Source: Alphaproteobacteria bacterium
GTDB taxonomy: Bacteria; Pseudomonadota; Alphaproteobacteria; Geminicoccales; Geminicoccaceae
Assembly (NCBI GenBank): GCA_026990035.1
Contig: JALSIM010000029.1
Location: 1-51,215 of the forward strand
Direction of reading: 5' to 3'
DNA length: 51,215 bases
A program made the translations under genes and the position numbers. Each line of letters begins with the position of its first letter. Positions within the stretch are counted from its first letter, which is position 1. A model generated the notes under the pieces. The model saw nothing but the letters and a program-made list of their open reading frames with translations, did not search any database and was not told the origin of the DNA. Below are positions 1 through 9,700 of this stretch, in pieces.

Positions 1-137
1 CATGAAGCGATGGTGCTGGCTTGAGGGGCGATGTGTGCCCGCATGAGGGAAAACACCGCAAAAAAAGCCGCCAAGCCCCGACAACGGAGCAACGACAACA
101 ATGAAACCAGCGAGAACCGCCGCAGAACCACTCCGGA

Positions 138-446
138 TTGCCGATCATGCCGCCAATCCAGGCGTTTCCGGGGGTGTCCGACTATGTGATCCTCGACGGC
201 ACTCCCACCCTCGGCGTCACCGACGCCAAGCGGCTGGCGGAGCTCGCCGATGCGGTGCTGTTCCTGATCCGCTGGGAGGAAACGGACGCCGACGCCGTCG
301 CCGGAGCGATGGAGGAAATGGCCAAGGCCGGCGGCCGGGTCACCGGCGTCGCGCTGACTATGGTCGATTATGTCAGGCTCGCACGCTACGGCTACGGCGG
401 CCGTGATAGCTACTACACCAAATACCAGCGCTACTACACCGATTGA
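138..446 (+). pseudogene. C-terminal remnant of a polysaccharide-type tyrosine autokinase (BY-kinase, CpsD/Wzc family)
   Basis: About 100 residues match the end of a bacterial tyrosine kinase that controls exopolysaccharide chain length. The hydrophobic Walker-B-like strand DYVILDGTP is present, followed by LADAVLFLIRW and a C-terminal tyrosine cluster (YGYGG, YYTKYQRYY), which is the usual autophosphorylation tail. The Walker A loop and the whole N-terminal part are missing: the frame is closed by a TGA at 102-104, and no kinase-like sequence is visible in bases 1-137, which are also less GC-rich. A TTG at 138 or ATG at 147 could start a short peptide, but without the P-loop it could not be a kinase. 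I read it as a 5'-truncated remnant beside the O-antigen ligase-like gene that follows. Confidence 0.6.
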
Positions 447-497
447 GCGGAACCGGACCGCCGGCCGGCGGGCGCCGGAAGGGAATCCGGCGGAACG

Positions 498-1922
498 ATG
501 AGCGACGGATCACGATCCGGGCGGAAGGCCGCGGTCGCCGCCGCGACGGGCCGGTATCTCTTCGCCGCGGTCCTGCTGGCGGCCCCCTGGCCCTACGGCG
601 CGAACCGCCCCCTCGCCTGGTCGCTGCTCGCCCTGGCGCTGGCCGTGGCGATCCTCGGCGCGGCGATCGCGGGCGGGTTGCGGGGCGAGCGGCTCCGACC
701 GCCGGCGGTGGTGCTCGGCGGCTTCCTCGCCCTGGCGGCGGTGGTCGGCTGGGGAATCCTGCAGGCGACGCCCGGGCTCCTGCCCCCCGATCTCGCCCAT
801 CCACTCTGGGACGCGGCCGCGGCCGCCGGTCTCGCCGTCTCGCCGGCCGTCGCCGTGAGCCCGGAGCGCACCCTCGACAACACCATGCGGCTGCTGGCCT
901 ACATCCTGGCCGGGGCTCTCGCCTTCCTCCTCGGCCGCGAGGAGCGGGAAGCGCGCCGGCTGCTCCATCTGCTGCTGGCGATCTCCACCGCCCAGGCGGT
1001 CTACGGGCTCCTGCGCCTGTTCGCCGGGCTCGACGTCCTGCCCTGGGTCGCCGACGCTCCACGCGCCGCCAACAATCTCAGCGGCAGCTTCGTCAACCGC
1101 AACCATGCGGCGACCTATCTCGGCCTCGGTTTCCTCGCCGTCCTCGCCCTGGTGATGGAGCGGATCGGCCCCGGGCCGGGCGAGGGGGACCGCCGGAGTT
1201 TGCTCCGGGCGTTCCTCGACGGGCTGTTCGGCCGCCGCTGGTATCTTCCGGCACTCCTCGTGCTGCTCGGCACCGCGGTGCTGCTGACCGGCTCGCGCGG
1301 CGGCTTCGTGAGCCTCCTGCTGGCCACCGTCTTCCTGCTGTTGATGGTCCATCTGGCCACCCGCCCCGGGCGCGGGCCGGCGCTCGCCACCGCCGGGCTG
1401 CTGCTGGCCGTCGGCTGGATCCTGATCGCGCTCGGCGGCGATCCCGTCCTCGAGCGGCTGCTGGAGACCGAGGAGCTCGACACCGGGCGGCTGCAGATCT
1501 ACGGGCTGGCCCTGGAGATGATCGGCGATCGTCCGTGGCTCGGCCACGGCTACGGCGGCTTCGAGCCGGTTTTCATGCTCTACCGCGACCCCCGCTTTTC
1601 CCTGGTCTTCGACCGGGCGCACGACACCTATCTCGAGCACGCCGTCGGACTGGGTCTGCCGGCGAGCCTGCTGCTCTACGCCGCGATGGCGGCGCTTTTC
1701 CTCCATCTCACGAAGGGGATCTTCCGGCGCCGGCGCAACCGGGTCTTCCCGCTGCTCGCGAGCGCGGCGACAGTGCTCGTCGGCCTCCACGCCCTGGTCG
1801 ATTTCTCGATCCAGATCCCGGCCGTCGCGGTCACCTATGCGGCGATCCTCGGCGTCGGCCTCGCCCGGGCCGTTCCCCGCGATGCTCCCGCCCCACCGCC
1901 TACGGCACGTCGATCTCGATGA
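498..1922 (+). CDS. O-antigen ligase / polymerase-like membrane protein (Wzy_C family)
   Basis: A 474-residue polytopic protein with roughly ten or more hydrophobic segments, such as LFAAVLLAAPWPYG and SLLLATVFLLLMVHLAT. The Wzy_C/WaaL hallmarks are visible: TGSRGGFVSLLL in the middle, and PWLGHGYGGFE followed by a large loop with RAHDTYLEHAVGLGLPASLL towards the C-terminus. Members ligate or polymerise undecaprenyl-linked glycans on the periplasmic face of the inner membrane. The tyrosine-kinase remnant just upstream supports a role in exopolysaccharide or O-antigen assembly. Whether it is a ligase or a polymerase cannot be told from sequence. ATG 498 lies about 10 bases after a GGCGGA stretch. 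The last 23 bases overlap the convergent Sel1 gene. Confidence 0.83.
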   Translation: MSDGSRSGRKAAVAAATGRYLFAAVLLAAPWPYGANRPLAWSLLALALAVAILGAAIAGGLRGERLRPPAVVLGGFLALAAVVGWGILQATPGLLPPDLAHPLWDAAAAAGLAVSPAVAVSPERTLDNTMRLLAYILAGALAFLLGREEREARRLLHLLLAISTAQAVYGLLRLFAGLDVLPWVADAPRAANNLSGSFVNRNHAATYLGLGFLAVLALVMERIGPGPGEGDRRSLLRAFLDGLFGRRWYLPALLVLLGTAVLLTGSRGGFVSLLLATVFLLLMVHLATRPGRGPALATAGLLLAVGWILIALGGDPVLERLLETEELDTGRLQIYGLALEMIGDRPWLGHGYGGFEPVFMLYRDPRFSLVFDRAHDTYLEHAVGLGLPASLLLYAAMAALFLHLTKGIFRRRRNRVFPLLASAATVLVGLHALVDFSIQIPAVAVTYAAILGVGLARAVPRDAPAPPPTARRSR

Positions 1923-2499
1923 TCTCGCCGGCTTCGGAGGGCGGCCCCGCGGACGGCGGGTCGGCACCGGCACCGTCGCGGCGGCAATCCGATCCGGTGG
2001 GCTTCCGCCCGGCGGACCGCAGAATGCGACGCCGTCTGATCTGCCGATCGCACCGGCGCAATACCTCGCCGTGCAGCCTCCGCGCCACCTTCTCGGCCAG
2101 TCCGAAACCCTGCGGATCGCCGGCGTCGGCCGCCTCGCGGAGGAGAATATAGGCCTTTTCGAGGTCCCGACGGACGCCGCGGCCGGTAGCCAGACAGTAG
2201 CCGAGACTGACCCGTCCCCGGAGATGATCGCGAGCGGCGGCCCGTCTGAACCAGCTGGCCGCTTCGACATCCGACTGCGGCACCAGCCGCCCCTGGGCGT
2301 AGGCCACGCCGAGAAGATACATGGCTTCGGCGTCGCCGGCCTCGGCCGCGGCGCGGATCCGGGCGAGCCCGGCCGCGCTCGCGGCTCCGTCCCGGATACC
2401 CGCGCGCCCGGCCGGCCCCACCGTCGTGGTGTCTTCATCATCGCCGCCCGGCGATCGCCCGGGGACCGCCGTCGTGCCGCCTGCCCTGTCCCAACCCAT
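1900..2499 (-). CDS. Sel1-like repeat (SLR/TPR-type) protein
   Basis: A 199-residue protein whose centre holds two clear Sel1-like repeats (about residues 57-92 and 93-127), with the A-x-x-x-LG-x-x-Y and G-x-G-V-x-x-D-x-x-x-A signatures (AMYLLGVAYAQG, GRGVRRDLEKAY), and possibly a partial third. Such alpha/alpha solenoid repeats act as protein-protein adaptors; no enzyme activity is expected. The first 45 residues are Gly/Asp-rich and probably disordered. The C-terminal 55 residues are Arg-rich and then acidic, ending in EIIEIDVP. No signal peptide is evident. It is convergent with the O-antigen ligase gene and overlaps it by 23 bases. Its partner is unknown. Confidence 0.72.
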   Translation of the reverse strand: MGWDRAGGTTAVPGRSPGGDDEDTTTVGPAGRAGIRDGAASAAGLARIRAAAEAGDAEAMYLLGVAYAQGRLVPQSDVEAASWFRRAAARDHLRGRVSLGYCLATGRGVRRDLEKAYILLREAADAGDPQGFGLAEKVARRLHGEVLRRCDRQIRRRRILRSAGRKPTGSDCRRDGAGADPPSAGPPSEAGEIIEIDVP

Positions 2500-2631
2500 C
2501 GGTGCCCTTCTCCCTCGCCTCGCGGAGCCTGTCGCCGGCCGGTTGCGGCCGGGCTCGGGAGAATGTTGACGACCGCCCGTGAAAAACCCGTAAACGGACG
2601 GCGGCCGCGATGGTGCCGCGGCGCCTCCGGA

Positions 2632-3075
2632 CTACCGGCGCATGAAGACGAAGGCGAAGGGCAGCTCCTCGCCCTCCGGCTTCATGACCATCCGCCCGTC
2701 GACGAGTTCGCCGACCATCGCATTGCCCTCACCGCTGGCGGCGGTGAGCCGGATCCGACCGTCGGTCATCTCCCAACGGCCTTCGTCCGCGCCGCCCTGC
2801 TCGTCGCGGAATAGCACCGTCCCGTCCTCGCGGAACTCGGCCGATCCCTCGAGCTCGGCGATGATGCCTTCCACCTGCTGGTCGATCATCGGCGCGACCT
2901 GGGTCCGCATCTCCGGTGTGAGGTCGCGCATCTCGGCCTCGATCGCCTGTCGGAGCTGGCCGCGCATCGCCTCCTTGTCGATCACCCAGGTGCCGACGAG
3001 GCTCTGAGCGACGGCTGCCTGGCCGGCGAACAGGAGGAGAACGAAAGCCAGCAGGCGGGGGATCACGAAACGCAT
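2632..3075 (-). CDS. small secreted protein of unknown function
   Basis: A 147-residue protein with a typical Sec signal peptide (Arg, hydrophobic core LLAFVLLLFAGQ, likely cleavage after AVA). The mature part begins SLVGTWVID, continues with a charged helix, and ends in several short beta-like strands (DGTVLFRDEQ, GRWEMTDGRIRL, DGRMVM). The GTWxID...W...I pattern resembles small lipocalin-like or META-type beta proteins, but I cannot assign a family. ATG 3075 is chosen because GAAAGGA sits about 8 bases upstream; ATG 3081 is in frame but too close to that site. Its neighbours (Sel1 protein, lpd) give no functional hint. Confidence 0.62.
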   Translation of the reverse strand: MRFVIPRLLAFVLLLFAGQAAVAQSLVGTWVIDKEAMRGQLRQAIEAEMRDLTPEMRTQVAPMIDQQVEGIIAELEGSAEFREDGTVLFRDEQGGADEGRWEMTDGRIRLTAASGEGNAMVGELVDGRMVMKPEGEELPFAFVFMRR

Positions 3076-3172
3076 CGGCATTTTCCTTTCGAGACCGTAA
3101 CAACGGACAACGGATCGAGTCTGCCGCGTTCCTCCGGCGCCGTCCAGCCGGATTCCGCGGCGGCCGCCCCGC

Positions 3173-4582
3173 TCAGACGTGGACCGGCCGGTCGAAGACC
3201 GCCCAGGCCGCCTCCTTGACCGCTTCCTCGAGGGTGGGATGGGCGTGGCAGGTGCGGGCGATATCCTCGCTGGCGGCACCGAATTCCATCGCCACCGCGA
3301 TCTCGGCCACCAGCGTACCGGCCTCGGGACCGATGATGTGCGCACCCAGGACACGATCGGTGGCGGCATCGGCGAGGATCTTGACGAAGCCGTCGCGGGT
3401 ACCGGTGCAGCGGGCGCGGCTGTTGGCGCTGAAAGGGAACTTGCCCACCCGGTAGGCGATGCCCCGCTCCTTCAGTTCCTGTTCGGTGGCTCCGACCCCG
3501 GCGGCTTCCGGCTCGGTGTAGACGACGCCCGGGATGACCTCGTAGTTGACGTGGGGCTTCTGTCCGGCCAGCCGTTCGGCGACCGCGTGCCCTTCCTCCA
3601 TCGCCTTGTGGGCCAGCATCGGCCCGCGCACGACATCGCCGATCGCCCACACCCCCTCGACCGCGGTGCGGCAATCGTCGTCGACCGGGATCCGTCCCTG
3701 GTCGTCGACCGCGATCCCGACCGTCTCCAGACCGAGCTCGGCGGTGTGCGGGCGTCGGCCGACGGCGACCAGCACCCGGTCGGCTTCCAGCGTTTCGGGA
3801 TCCCCGCCCTCGGCCGGGGCGAGCGTGACCTCGAGCCCCTCCCCCTTTTCCGTCACCGCCTCGACCCTGGTGCCGAGGCGGAAGCTGATGCCCTGACGGG
3901 TCAGGATCCGCTGCATCTGGCGGCCGATCTCCCGATCCATGCCCGGAGTCACCCGGTCCAGGAACTCGACCACCGTGACCTCCGCACCGAGCCGACGCCA
4001 GACGGTGCCCAGCTCGAGGCCGATGTAGCCTGCCCCCACCACCAGCAGATGCCGCGGCACCTCGGGCAGCGACAGGGCGCCTGTGGAGCTGACCACCCGC
4101 TCCTCGTCGATGGCGATCCCCGGCAGCGAAGCCGCCTCCGATCCGGTGGCGATCACCAGATGCCGGGCGGTGAGCTCCCGCCCTTCCTCCCCGGCCGCGG
4201 CGAGCCGGACCCGGCCGGGCGCGGTGATCCGGCCGTGGCCTTCGAAGCGGGTCACCCCGTATTTGTCGAACAGGAAGGCGATCCCCTTGGTGAGATCGGC
4301 CACCACCTTGTCCTTGCGCTTCATCAGCGCCGCGAGATCGAGCTCGAGCGCGCCGATGCGGATGCCGTGGCCGACGAAATCATGCTGCGCCCGGGCGAAC
4401 AGATGCGAGGAGTGCAGCAGCGCCTTGGAAGGAATGCAGCCGATGTTGAGACAGGTGCCGCCGAGGGCGGGACGCCGCTCCACGCAGGCCACCCGCATGC
4501 CGAGCTGGGCGGCGCGAATGGCGCAGACGTAACCGCCCGGCCCGCCGCCGACGACGACGAGATCGAATTCGGTATCGCTCAT
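3173..4582 (-). CDS. lpdA: dihydrolipoyl dehydrogenase (E3)
   Basis: A 469-residue flavoprotein that reoxidises the dihydrolipoyl arm of the 2-oxoglutarate dehydrogenase complex with NAD+. Visible motifs are the N-terminal FAD-binding VVGGGPGGYVCA, the redox disulfide GGTCLNIGCIPSK, the NAD-binding VVGAGYIGLELG, the second FAD motif AIGDVVRGPMLAHKA, and the C-terminal catalytic region CHAHPTLEE with His and Glu. Length matches the family. It is the last gene of the mdh-sucCDAB-lpd operon, starting 23 bases after sucB, which makes it the E3 of the OGDH complex; it may also serve pyruvate dehydrogenase. Confidence 0.96.
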   Translation of the reverse strand: MSDTEFDLVVVGGGPGGYVCAIRAAQLGMRVACVERRPALGGTCLNIGCIPSKALLHSSHLFARAQHDFVGHGIRIGALELDLAALMKRKDKVVADLTKGIAFLFDKYGVTRFEGHGRITAPGRVRLAAAGEEGRELTARHLVIATGSEAASLPGIAIDEERVVSSTGALSLPEVPRHLLVVGAGYIGLELGTVWRRLGAEVTVVEFLDRVTPGMDREIGRQMQRILTRQGISFRLGTRVEAVTEKGEGLEVTLAPAEGGDPETLEADRVLVAVGRRPHTAELGLETVGIAVDDQGRIPVDDDCRTAVEGVWAIGDVVRGPMLAHKAMEEGHAVAERLAGQKPHVNYEVIPGVVYTEPEAAGVGATEQELKERGIAYRVGKFPFSANSRARCTGTRDGFVKILADAATDRVLGAHIIGPEAGTLVAEIAVAMEFGAASEDIARTCHAHPTLEEAVKEAAWAVFDRPVHV

Positions 4583-4605
4583 TCTCGGTGGTCCCGGATT
4601 GGGGT

Positions 4606-5850
4606 TCAGATCTCGAGCAGCAGCCGCTGCGGATCCTCGATACACTCCTTGACGCGGACCAGGAAGGAGACCGCATCCCGCCCGTCGATCAGGCGGTGGT
4701 CGTAGGACAGCGCCAGATACATCATCGGCCGGGCCTCGATGGTGCCGCCGTCGGTCACCATCGGGCGCGGCTGGATCTTGTGCATCCCGAGGATGCCCGA
4801 CTGCGGCGGATTGAGGATGGGCGTGCTCAGGAGCGATCCGAAGACTCCGCCGTTGGTGATCGTGAAGGTGCCGCCGGTCAGTTCCTCCATCGCCAGTTTG
4901 CCCTCGCGGGCGCGACGGCCGAGATCGGCGATCCTCTTCTCGATCTCGGCGAGCGAGAGGAGATCGGCATCCCGCAGGACCGGCACCACCAGCCCCTGAT
5001 CGGTGCTCACCGCGACACCGATGTCGTAGTAGTGCTTGTAGACGATCTCCTCGCCGTCGATCTCCGCGTTGACCAGCGGATGGGCCCGGAGTGCCTCGAT
5101 GCAGGCCTTGACGAAGAAGGACATGAAGCCGAGGCGGATGCCGTGCTTCTTCTCGAAGAGCTCGCGATAGCGCCGGCGGAGATCCATCACCGCGCTCATG
5201 TCGCATTCGTTGAAGGTGGTGAGCATGGCGGCGGTGTTCTGCGCCTCCTTGAGGCGTTCGGCGATCCGCTTGCGGAGACGGGTCATCCGCACCCGCTCTT
5301 CGCGACGGCCGCCCGCCGGCGCGATCGCCGGCACCGGCTCCACCGGCGGCGGGGGCGCGGCCGACATCTCGCCGGGCGGCGGCGACATCTCGGCGACGGC
5401 GGCCTCGACATCCGCCTTGGTGACGTTGCCCTTGGGACCGGTTCCGCTCACCTTCGCCAGATCCACCCCCTTCTCCTCGGCCAGCTTGCGGGCCGCCGGA
5501 CCGACACCGGCCGGAGCACCGGAGACGGCCACCTCGGGCGCTTCGGCGACGGCCGCCGGGGGCGCCCCGCCCGCCGCGGCGGCTTCGGACATCGACGCCG
5601 CCTCGCCGGCCGCCCCTTCCTCGATCCGGCCGAGCACCGTGCCCACCTCCACATCGGTGCCTTCCTCGACCAGGATTTCCGCCAGCCGGCCGGCGGCCGG
5701 TGCCGGAATCTCGAGGCTCACCTTGTCGGTTTCCACCTCCACCACCGGCTCGTCGCGGGCCACCGCCTCACCCGGCTTCTTGAGCCAACGGGAGATGGTC
5801 GCCTCGGTGACCGACTCGCCGAGGCTGGGAACACGGATGTCGACGGTCAT
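4606..5850 (-). CDS. sucB: dihydrolipoyllysine-residue succinyltransferase (E2 of 2-oxoglutarate dehydrogenase)
   Basis: A 414-residue E2 core of the 2-oxoglutarate dehydrogenase complex, transferring succinyl groups from lipoyl-lysine to CoA. Order of parts: a single N-terminal lipoyl domain with lipoylated Lys in ETDKVSLEI, an Ala/Pro/Glu-rich linker, a peripheral-subunit-binding domain ([15 protein letters not shown]...[13 protein letters not shown]), a second linker, and a C-terminal catalytic domain ending [16 protein letters not shown] with the catalytic His and Asp. Its ATG overlaps the sucA stop by 4 bases (ATGA), so translation is probably coupled. Length and the single lipoyl domain fit SucB rather than the pyruvate dehydrogenase E2. 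Confidence 0.96.
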   Translation of the reverse strand: MTVDIRVPSLGESVTEATISRWLKKPGEAVARDEPVVEVETDKVSLEIPAPAAGRLAEILVEEGTDVEVGTVLGRIEEGAAGEAASMSEAAAAGGAPPAAVAEAPEVAVSGAPAGVGPAARKLAEEKGVDLAKVSGTGPKGNVTKADVEAAVAEMSPPPGEMSAAPPPPVEPVPAIAPAGGRREERVRMTRLRKRIAERLKEAQNTAAMLTTFNECDMSAVMDLRRRYRELFEKKHGIRLGFMSFFVKACIEALRAHPLVNAEIDGEEIVYKHYYDIGVAVSTDQGLVVPVLRDADLLSLAEIEKRIADLGRRAREGKLAMEELTGGTFTITNGGVFGSLLSTPILNPPQSGILGMHKIQPRPMVTDGGTIEARPMMYLALSYDHRLIDGRDAVSFLVRVKECIEDPQRLLLEI

Positions 5851-8732
5851 GTCTCGTCCTCTCCTGAGCGGTAGCCGGCCGGAAGCGTGAAGGCCTCCTC
5901 GACGAGCTTGCGCTGCTCCTGTTCGTGCTGCGCGTAATATCCGGTGGCGGTGGAGGCGCTCGGACGGCGTCCCGCATAGGACAGCCGTGTCTGTTCCTTG
6001 CCCAGCGCCGCCATGATGTTCTCGATGCGGGGGGCGGTGAAGAACCAGTACCCCATGTTGCGCGGCTCCTCCTGGCACCAGACATAGGCCGCGTTCGCCG
6101 GATAGCGGGCCAGCTCCTCGGTGAGCGCATCCTCCGGGAAAGGCGCGAGCTGCTCGAGGCGGACCAGCGCCACCCGGCCGCCGAGCTCCCGCTCTTCGCG
6201 GACCTGCTGGAGTTCGTAGAAGATCTTGCCGGTGCAGATGATCACCCGTTCGACGGCGGCGTCGGCCTCGCCGGGAGGTTCCTCGTACATGACCCGGTGG
6301 AAGCTCGTTCCCTGGGCCATGTCGGCGAGACTCGACACACAGCGCCGGTGACGGAGCAGGGATTTCGGCGTCAGGCAGATGAGCGGCTTGCGGAAATCGC
6401 GGTGGAGCTGACGTCGCAGGACGTGGAAGAAATTGGCCGGGGTGGTGCAGTTGACCACCTGGATGTTGTGTTCGGCGTAGAGCTGCAGGAAACGTTCCGG
6501 CCGCGCCGAGCTGTGCTCCGGCCCCTGCCCCTCGTAACCGTGCGGCAGCAGACAGACGAGGCCGGACATGCGCAGCCATTTGGCCTCGCCCGAGCTGATG
6601 AACTGGTCGAAATAGACCTGCGCGCCGTTGGCGAAATCGCCGAACTGGGCCTCCCAGACGGTGAGCGCGTTGGGATCGGCGAGGGAATAGCCGTACTCGA
6701 AACCGAGTACGCCCTCCTCCGACAGCATGCTGTCGACGATTTCCACGCTGGCCTGATCGGGGGCCAGATGGGCGAGTGGGATGTAATGCTCCTCCGTGGT
6801 CTGGTCGACGATCACCGCATGACGCTGGGAAAAGGTGCCGCGGCCGACGTCCTCACCGGAAAGGCGTACCGGAAAGCCTTCCACGAGAAGGGTGGCGAAA
6901 GCGAGATGCTCGGCCGTCGCCCAGTCGATCCGCTCGCCGGTCTCGATCGCCTTGCGGCGCTGGGCGATCACCCGGCGCAATCGGGGATGGACGTCGAGTC
7001 GCTCCGGCAGCTCGGTCATCCGGCGCCCCAGCTCCCGGAGACGTTCGAGTTCGGTGGCGGTGGCCCCGCGGACATAGGTGAGCGGCGCCGCCCGCAGACC
7101 CTTCCAGGCCCCCTGCAGCCAATCCACCTGGTTGGAGCGGTAGTTGCGCGCCGCCTCGTGGGCCGCCTCGAGCCGACGGCCGAAGGCCTCCAACATCTCC
7201 TCCGCCTCGCCGGGCCGGATCAGCCCCTCCCGCTCCAACCGCTGGGCGTAGATCTGCCGCACCGTGGGGTGGCGGGCGATGGTCTTGTACATGATCGGCT
7301 GGGTGAAGGAGGGCTCGTCGCTCTCGTTGTGACCGTGGCGCCGGTAGCACCACATGTCGATCACCACGTCCTTCTTGAAACGCTGGCGGAACTCGGTGGC
7401 GAGCTTGGCGACCTGGATGACGGCGATCGGATCGTCACCGTTGACGTGGAACACGGGACACTGGACGCCGCGGGCGACGTCGGAGGGATAGGGCGAGCTG
7501 CGCGCGAGGGCGGGACTCGTGGTGAAGCCGATCTGGTTGTTGATGATCAGATGCACCGTGCCGCCGATGCGGTAGCCCTTGAGCTCCGACATCTCCAGAC
7601 ATTCGTGCACCACCCCCTGGCCGATGAAGGCGGCGTCGCCGTGCAGCAGCAGCCCCATCACCCGGGTCCGCTCGGTATCGCCCCGCTGCCGCTGCTTGGC
7701 CCGGGCCTTGCCCATCACCACCGGATCGACCGCCTCCAGATGCGAGGGATTGGCGGTCAGCGACAGATGGAGCTCGCGGCCGCCGGGCATCACCCGGTCG
7801 GTGGAGGTGCCGAGATGGTATTTGACGTCGCCGGAGCCGAGCACCGAATCCTGCACCGCCTCGCCCTGGAACTCCGAGAGGATGGCGGCGTAAGGCTTGC
7901 CCATGACATTGGCCAGCACGTTGAGCCGGCCGCGATGCGGCATGCCGATCACCACCTCCTCGACCCCGAGCTCGCTGGCGGTGCGGATCACCGCCTCCAG
8001 CGCCGGAATCGTGCTTTCGCCGCCGTCGATGCCGAACCGTTTGGTGCCCGGGAACTTCCGGTGGAGAAAGGTTTCGAAGGCTTCGGTGGCGGTGAGCTGT
8101 TCGAGGATCTCGCGCTTTTCCTCGGCGCTGGTGTCCCAGATCCCGCCGGTGCCCTCGATCTTGGCCTGGATCCACGCCTTCTGTTCGGGATCCTGGATGT
8201 GCAGGAATTCGACCCCGACGGTGCCGCTGTAGGTCTTGCGCAGGACCTCCATGATCTGGCGCAGGGTCGCGGTTTCGAGACCGAGCACGTAGTCGAGGAA
8301 GAACTCCCGGTCGAGATCGGCCTCCTCGAAACCGTAGCTCCGCGGATCGAGCTCGGGGTGATGCTCGTTGCGGGTGAGACCGAGGGGATCGAGATCGGCG
8401 ATGAGATGGCCCCGCACGCGATAGGCGCGGATCAGCATGATCACCCGCAGGTGATCCCGGATCAGTTTCTTGACCGCCTCGTCCTCGAGCCCGACCCCGG
8501 CCGGGAGCGCGAAACCGCCCGTCCGTGCCGGCCGTGCGGCGGCCGGCTTCAGGGCCTCGCGCATGCGCGCGAAAAGCTGCCGGTTGTCGAGACCGAGATC
8601 GTCGAAATAGGCCCGCCAGGTGGCGTCCACACTCTCGGGATCGGCGAGGTAGCGCGCGTAGAGTTCCTCGAGGAACGGCGCGTTCGCCCCGTAGAGGAAC
8701 GAGGTCTGTTCGAGCTCGAGCCGCGTCGCCAT
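5847..8732 (-). CDS. sucA: 2-oxoglutarate dehydrogenase E1 component
   Basis: A 961-residue thiamine-diphosphate enzyme that decarboxylates 2-oxoglutarate and succinylates the lipoyl arm of SucB. The N-terminus ([21 protein letters not shown]...W..YF) is the typical E2-binding start of OdhA/Suc[20 protein letters not shown] and the ThDP region [21 protein letters not shown] are present, and the C-terminal half contains the transketolase-like [10 protein letters not shown] and [22 protein letters not shown] lies about 10 bases before ATG 8732. The 77 bases between sucD and sucA are AT-richer than their surroundings and could hold an internal promoter. It is the fourth gene of the TCA operon. 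Confidence 0.97.
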   Translation of the reverse strand: MATRLELEQTSFLYGANAPFLEELYARYLADPESVDATWRAYFDDLGLDNRQLFARMREALKPAAARPARTGGFALPAGVGLEDEAVKKLIRDHLRVIMLIRAYRVRGHLIADLDPLGLTRNEHHPELDPRSYGFEEADLDREFFLDYVLGLETATLRQIMEVLRKTYSGTVGVEFLHIQDPEQKAWIQAKIEGTGGIWDTSAEEKREILEQLTATEAFETFLHRKFPGTKRFGIDGGESTIPALEAVIRTASELGVEEVVIGMPHRGRLNVLANVMGKPYAAILSEFQGEAVQDSVLGSGDVKYHLGTSTDRVMPGGRELHLSLTANPSHLEAVDPVVMGKARAKQRQRGDTERTRVMGLLLHGDAAFIGQGVVHECLEMSELKGYRIGGTVHLIINNQIGFTTSPALARSSPYPSDVARGVQCPVFHVNGDDPIAVIQVAKLATEFRQRFKKDVVIDMWCYRRHGHNESDEPSFTQPIMYKTIARHPTVRQIYAQRLEREGLIRPGEAEEMLEAFGRRLEAAHEAARNYRSNQVDWLQGAWKGLRAAPLTYVRGATATELERLRELGRRMTELPERLDVHPRLRRVIAQRRKAIETGERIDWATAEHLAFATLLVEGFPVRLSGEDVGRGTFSQRHAVIVDQTTEEHYIPLAHLAPDQASVEIVDSMLSEEGVLGFEYGYSLADPNALTVWEAQFGDFANGAQVYFDQFISSGEAKWLRMSGLVCLLPHGYEGQGPEHSSARPERFLQLYAEHNIQVVNCTTPANFFHVLRRQLHRDFRKPLICLTPKSLLRHRRCVSSLADMAQGTSFHRVMYEEPPGEADAAVERVIICTGKIFYELQQVREERELGGRVALVRLEQLAPFPEDALTEELARYPANAAYVWCQEEPRNMGYWFFTAPRIENIMAALGKEQTRLSYAGRRPSASTATGYYAQHEQEQRKLVEEAFTLPAGYRSGEDET

Positions 8733-8809
8733 GGTCCACCAACCTCCGGGGTCACGCCAGCGGAGAAAAGCGCATTTTTCCTACGATATGGTTAACGCAC
8801 CTCCGAGGG

Positions 8810-9700
8810 TCACGCATCCCCGCACCGAAGGCCCATCGCCTCGGCCATCGCCCGGCCGATCTCGGCGGGATTCTCGGCCACCACGATCCCGGCTTCGCGC
8901 ATCGCCGCGATCTTTTCCTCGGCGCCGCCCTTGCCACCGGCGATGATCGCCCCGGCGTGACCCATGCGACGTCCGGGCGGCGCCGTCCGGCCGGCGATGA
9001 ACCCGGCCACCGGCTTTTTCTTCGGCGAGGCGGCGAGGAAGGCCGCCGCCTCCTCCTCGGCGGTCCCGCCGATCTCCCCGATCATGACGATGCCTTCGGT
9101 CTCGGGATCGTCGAGGAAGAGCTCCAGCACCTCGACGAACTCCATGCCCTTGACCGGATCACCACCGATGCCGACGCAGGTGGACTGGCCGAGCCCGAGC
9201 CGGGTGGTCTGCCAGACGGCTTCGTAGGTGAGGGTCCCCGATCGGGAAACGATGCCCACCTTCCCCGGCTTGTGGATGTGTCCGGGCATGATCCCGATCT
9301 TGCAGCCTCCCGGGGTGATGACCCCCGGACAGTTGGGGCCGATCAGCCGCGAGCCCGAACCGTCGAGGGCCCGCTTGACCTTGACCATGTCCATCACCGG
9401 TATCCCCTCGGTGATGCAGACGATGAGCGGCACGCCGGCCTCCACCGCCTCCAGAATGGCGTCGGCGGCGAAGGGCGCCGGCACGTAGATGACGGTCGCC
9501 TCGGCGCCGGTTTCCCGGACCGCCTGGCGGACCGTGTCGAACACCGGCAGACCGAGATGGGTGGTGCCTCCCTTGCCCGGGGTCACCCCGCCCACCATAC
9601 GGGTTCCGTAGGCGATGGCCTGTTCGGAATGAAAGGTGCCCTGGGCACCGGTGAAGCCTTGGCAGATGACCTTGGTGTCGGCATCGACGAGGATCGACAT
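8810..9700 (-). CDS. sucD: succinate-CoA ligase, alpha subunit
   Basis: A 296-residue subunit carrying the CoA-binding Rossmann fold and the phospho-histidine of succinyl-CoA synthetase, which makes succinate and ATP or GTP from succinyl-CoA. Visible are [22 protein letters not shown] at the N-terminus (CoA site), [22 protein letters not shown], and [17 protein letters not shown] containing the active-site His. Length is normal. Its ATG overlaps the sucC stop by one base (TGATG), giving tight coupling of the two subunits. Confidence 0.97.
   Translation of the reverse strand: MSILVDADTKVICQGFTGAQGTFHSEQAIAYGTRMVGGVTPGKGGTTHLGLPVFDTVRQAVRETGAEATVIYVPAPFAADAILEAVEAGVPLIVCITEGIPVMDMVKVKRALDGSGSRLIGPNCPGVITPGGCKIGIMPGHIHKPGKVGIVSRSGTLTYEAVWQTTRLGLGQSTCVGIGGDPVKGMEFVEVLELFLDDPETEGIVMIGEIGGTAEEEAAAFLAASPKKKPVAGFIAGRTAPPGRRMGHAGAIIAGGKGGAEEKIAAMREAGIVVAENPAEIGRAMAEAMGLRCGDA

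Noticed and set aside
5925-8795. A 956-codon open frame on the plus strand opposite sucA.
   Set aside because: It is the antisense of a well-conserved E1 gene; GC-rich codon bias opens long frames on the other strand. The translation is His/Asp/Gly-rich without any family motif.
8733-8809. A CtrA half-site GGTTAACG in the sucD-sucA spacer.
   Set aside because: There is no second TTAA at the required 7-base spacing, so it is a chance half-site.
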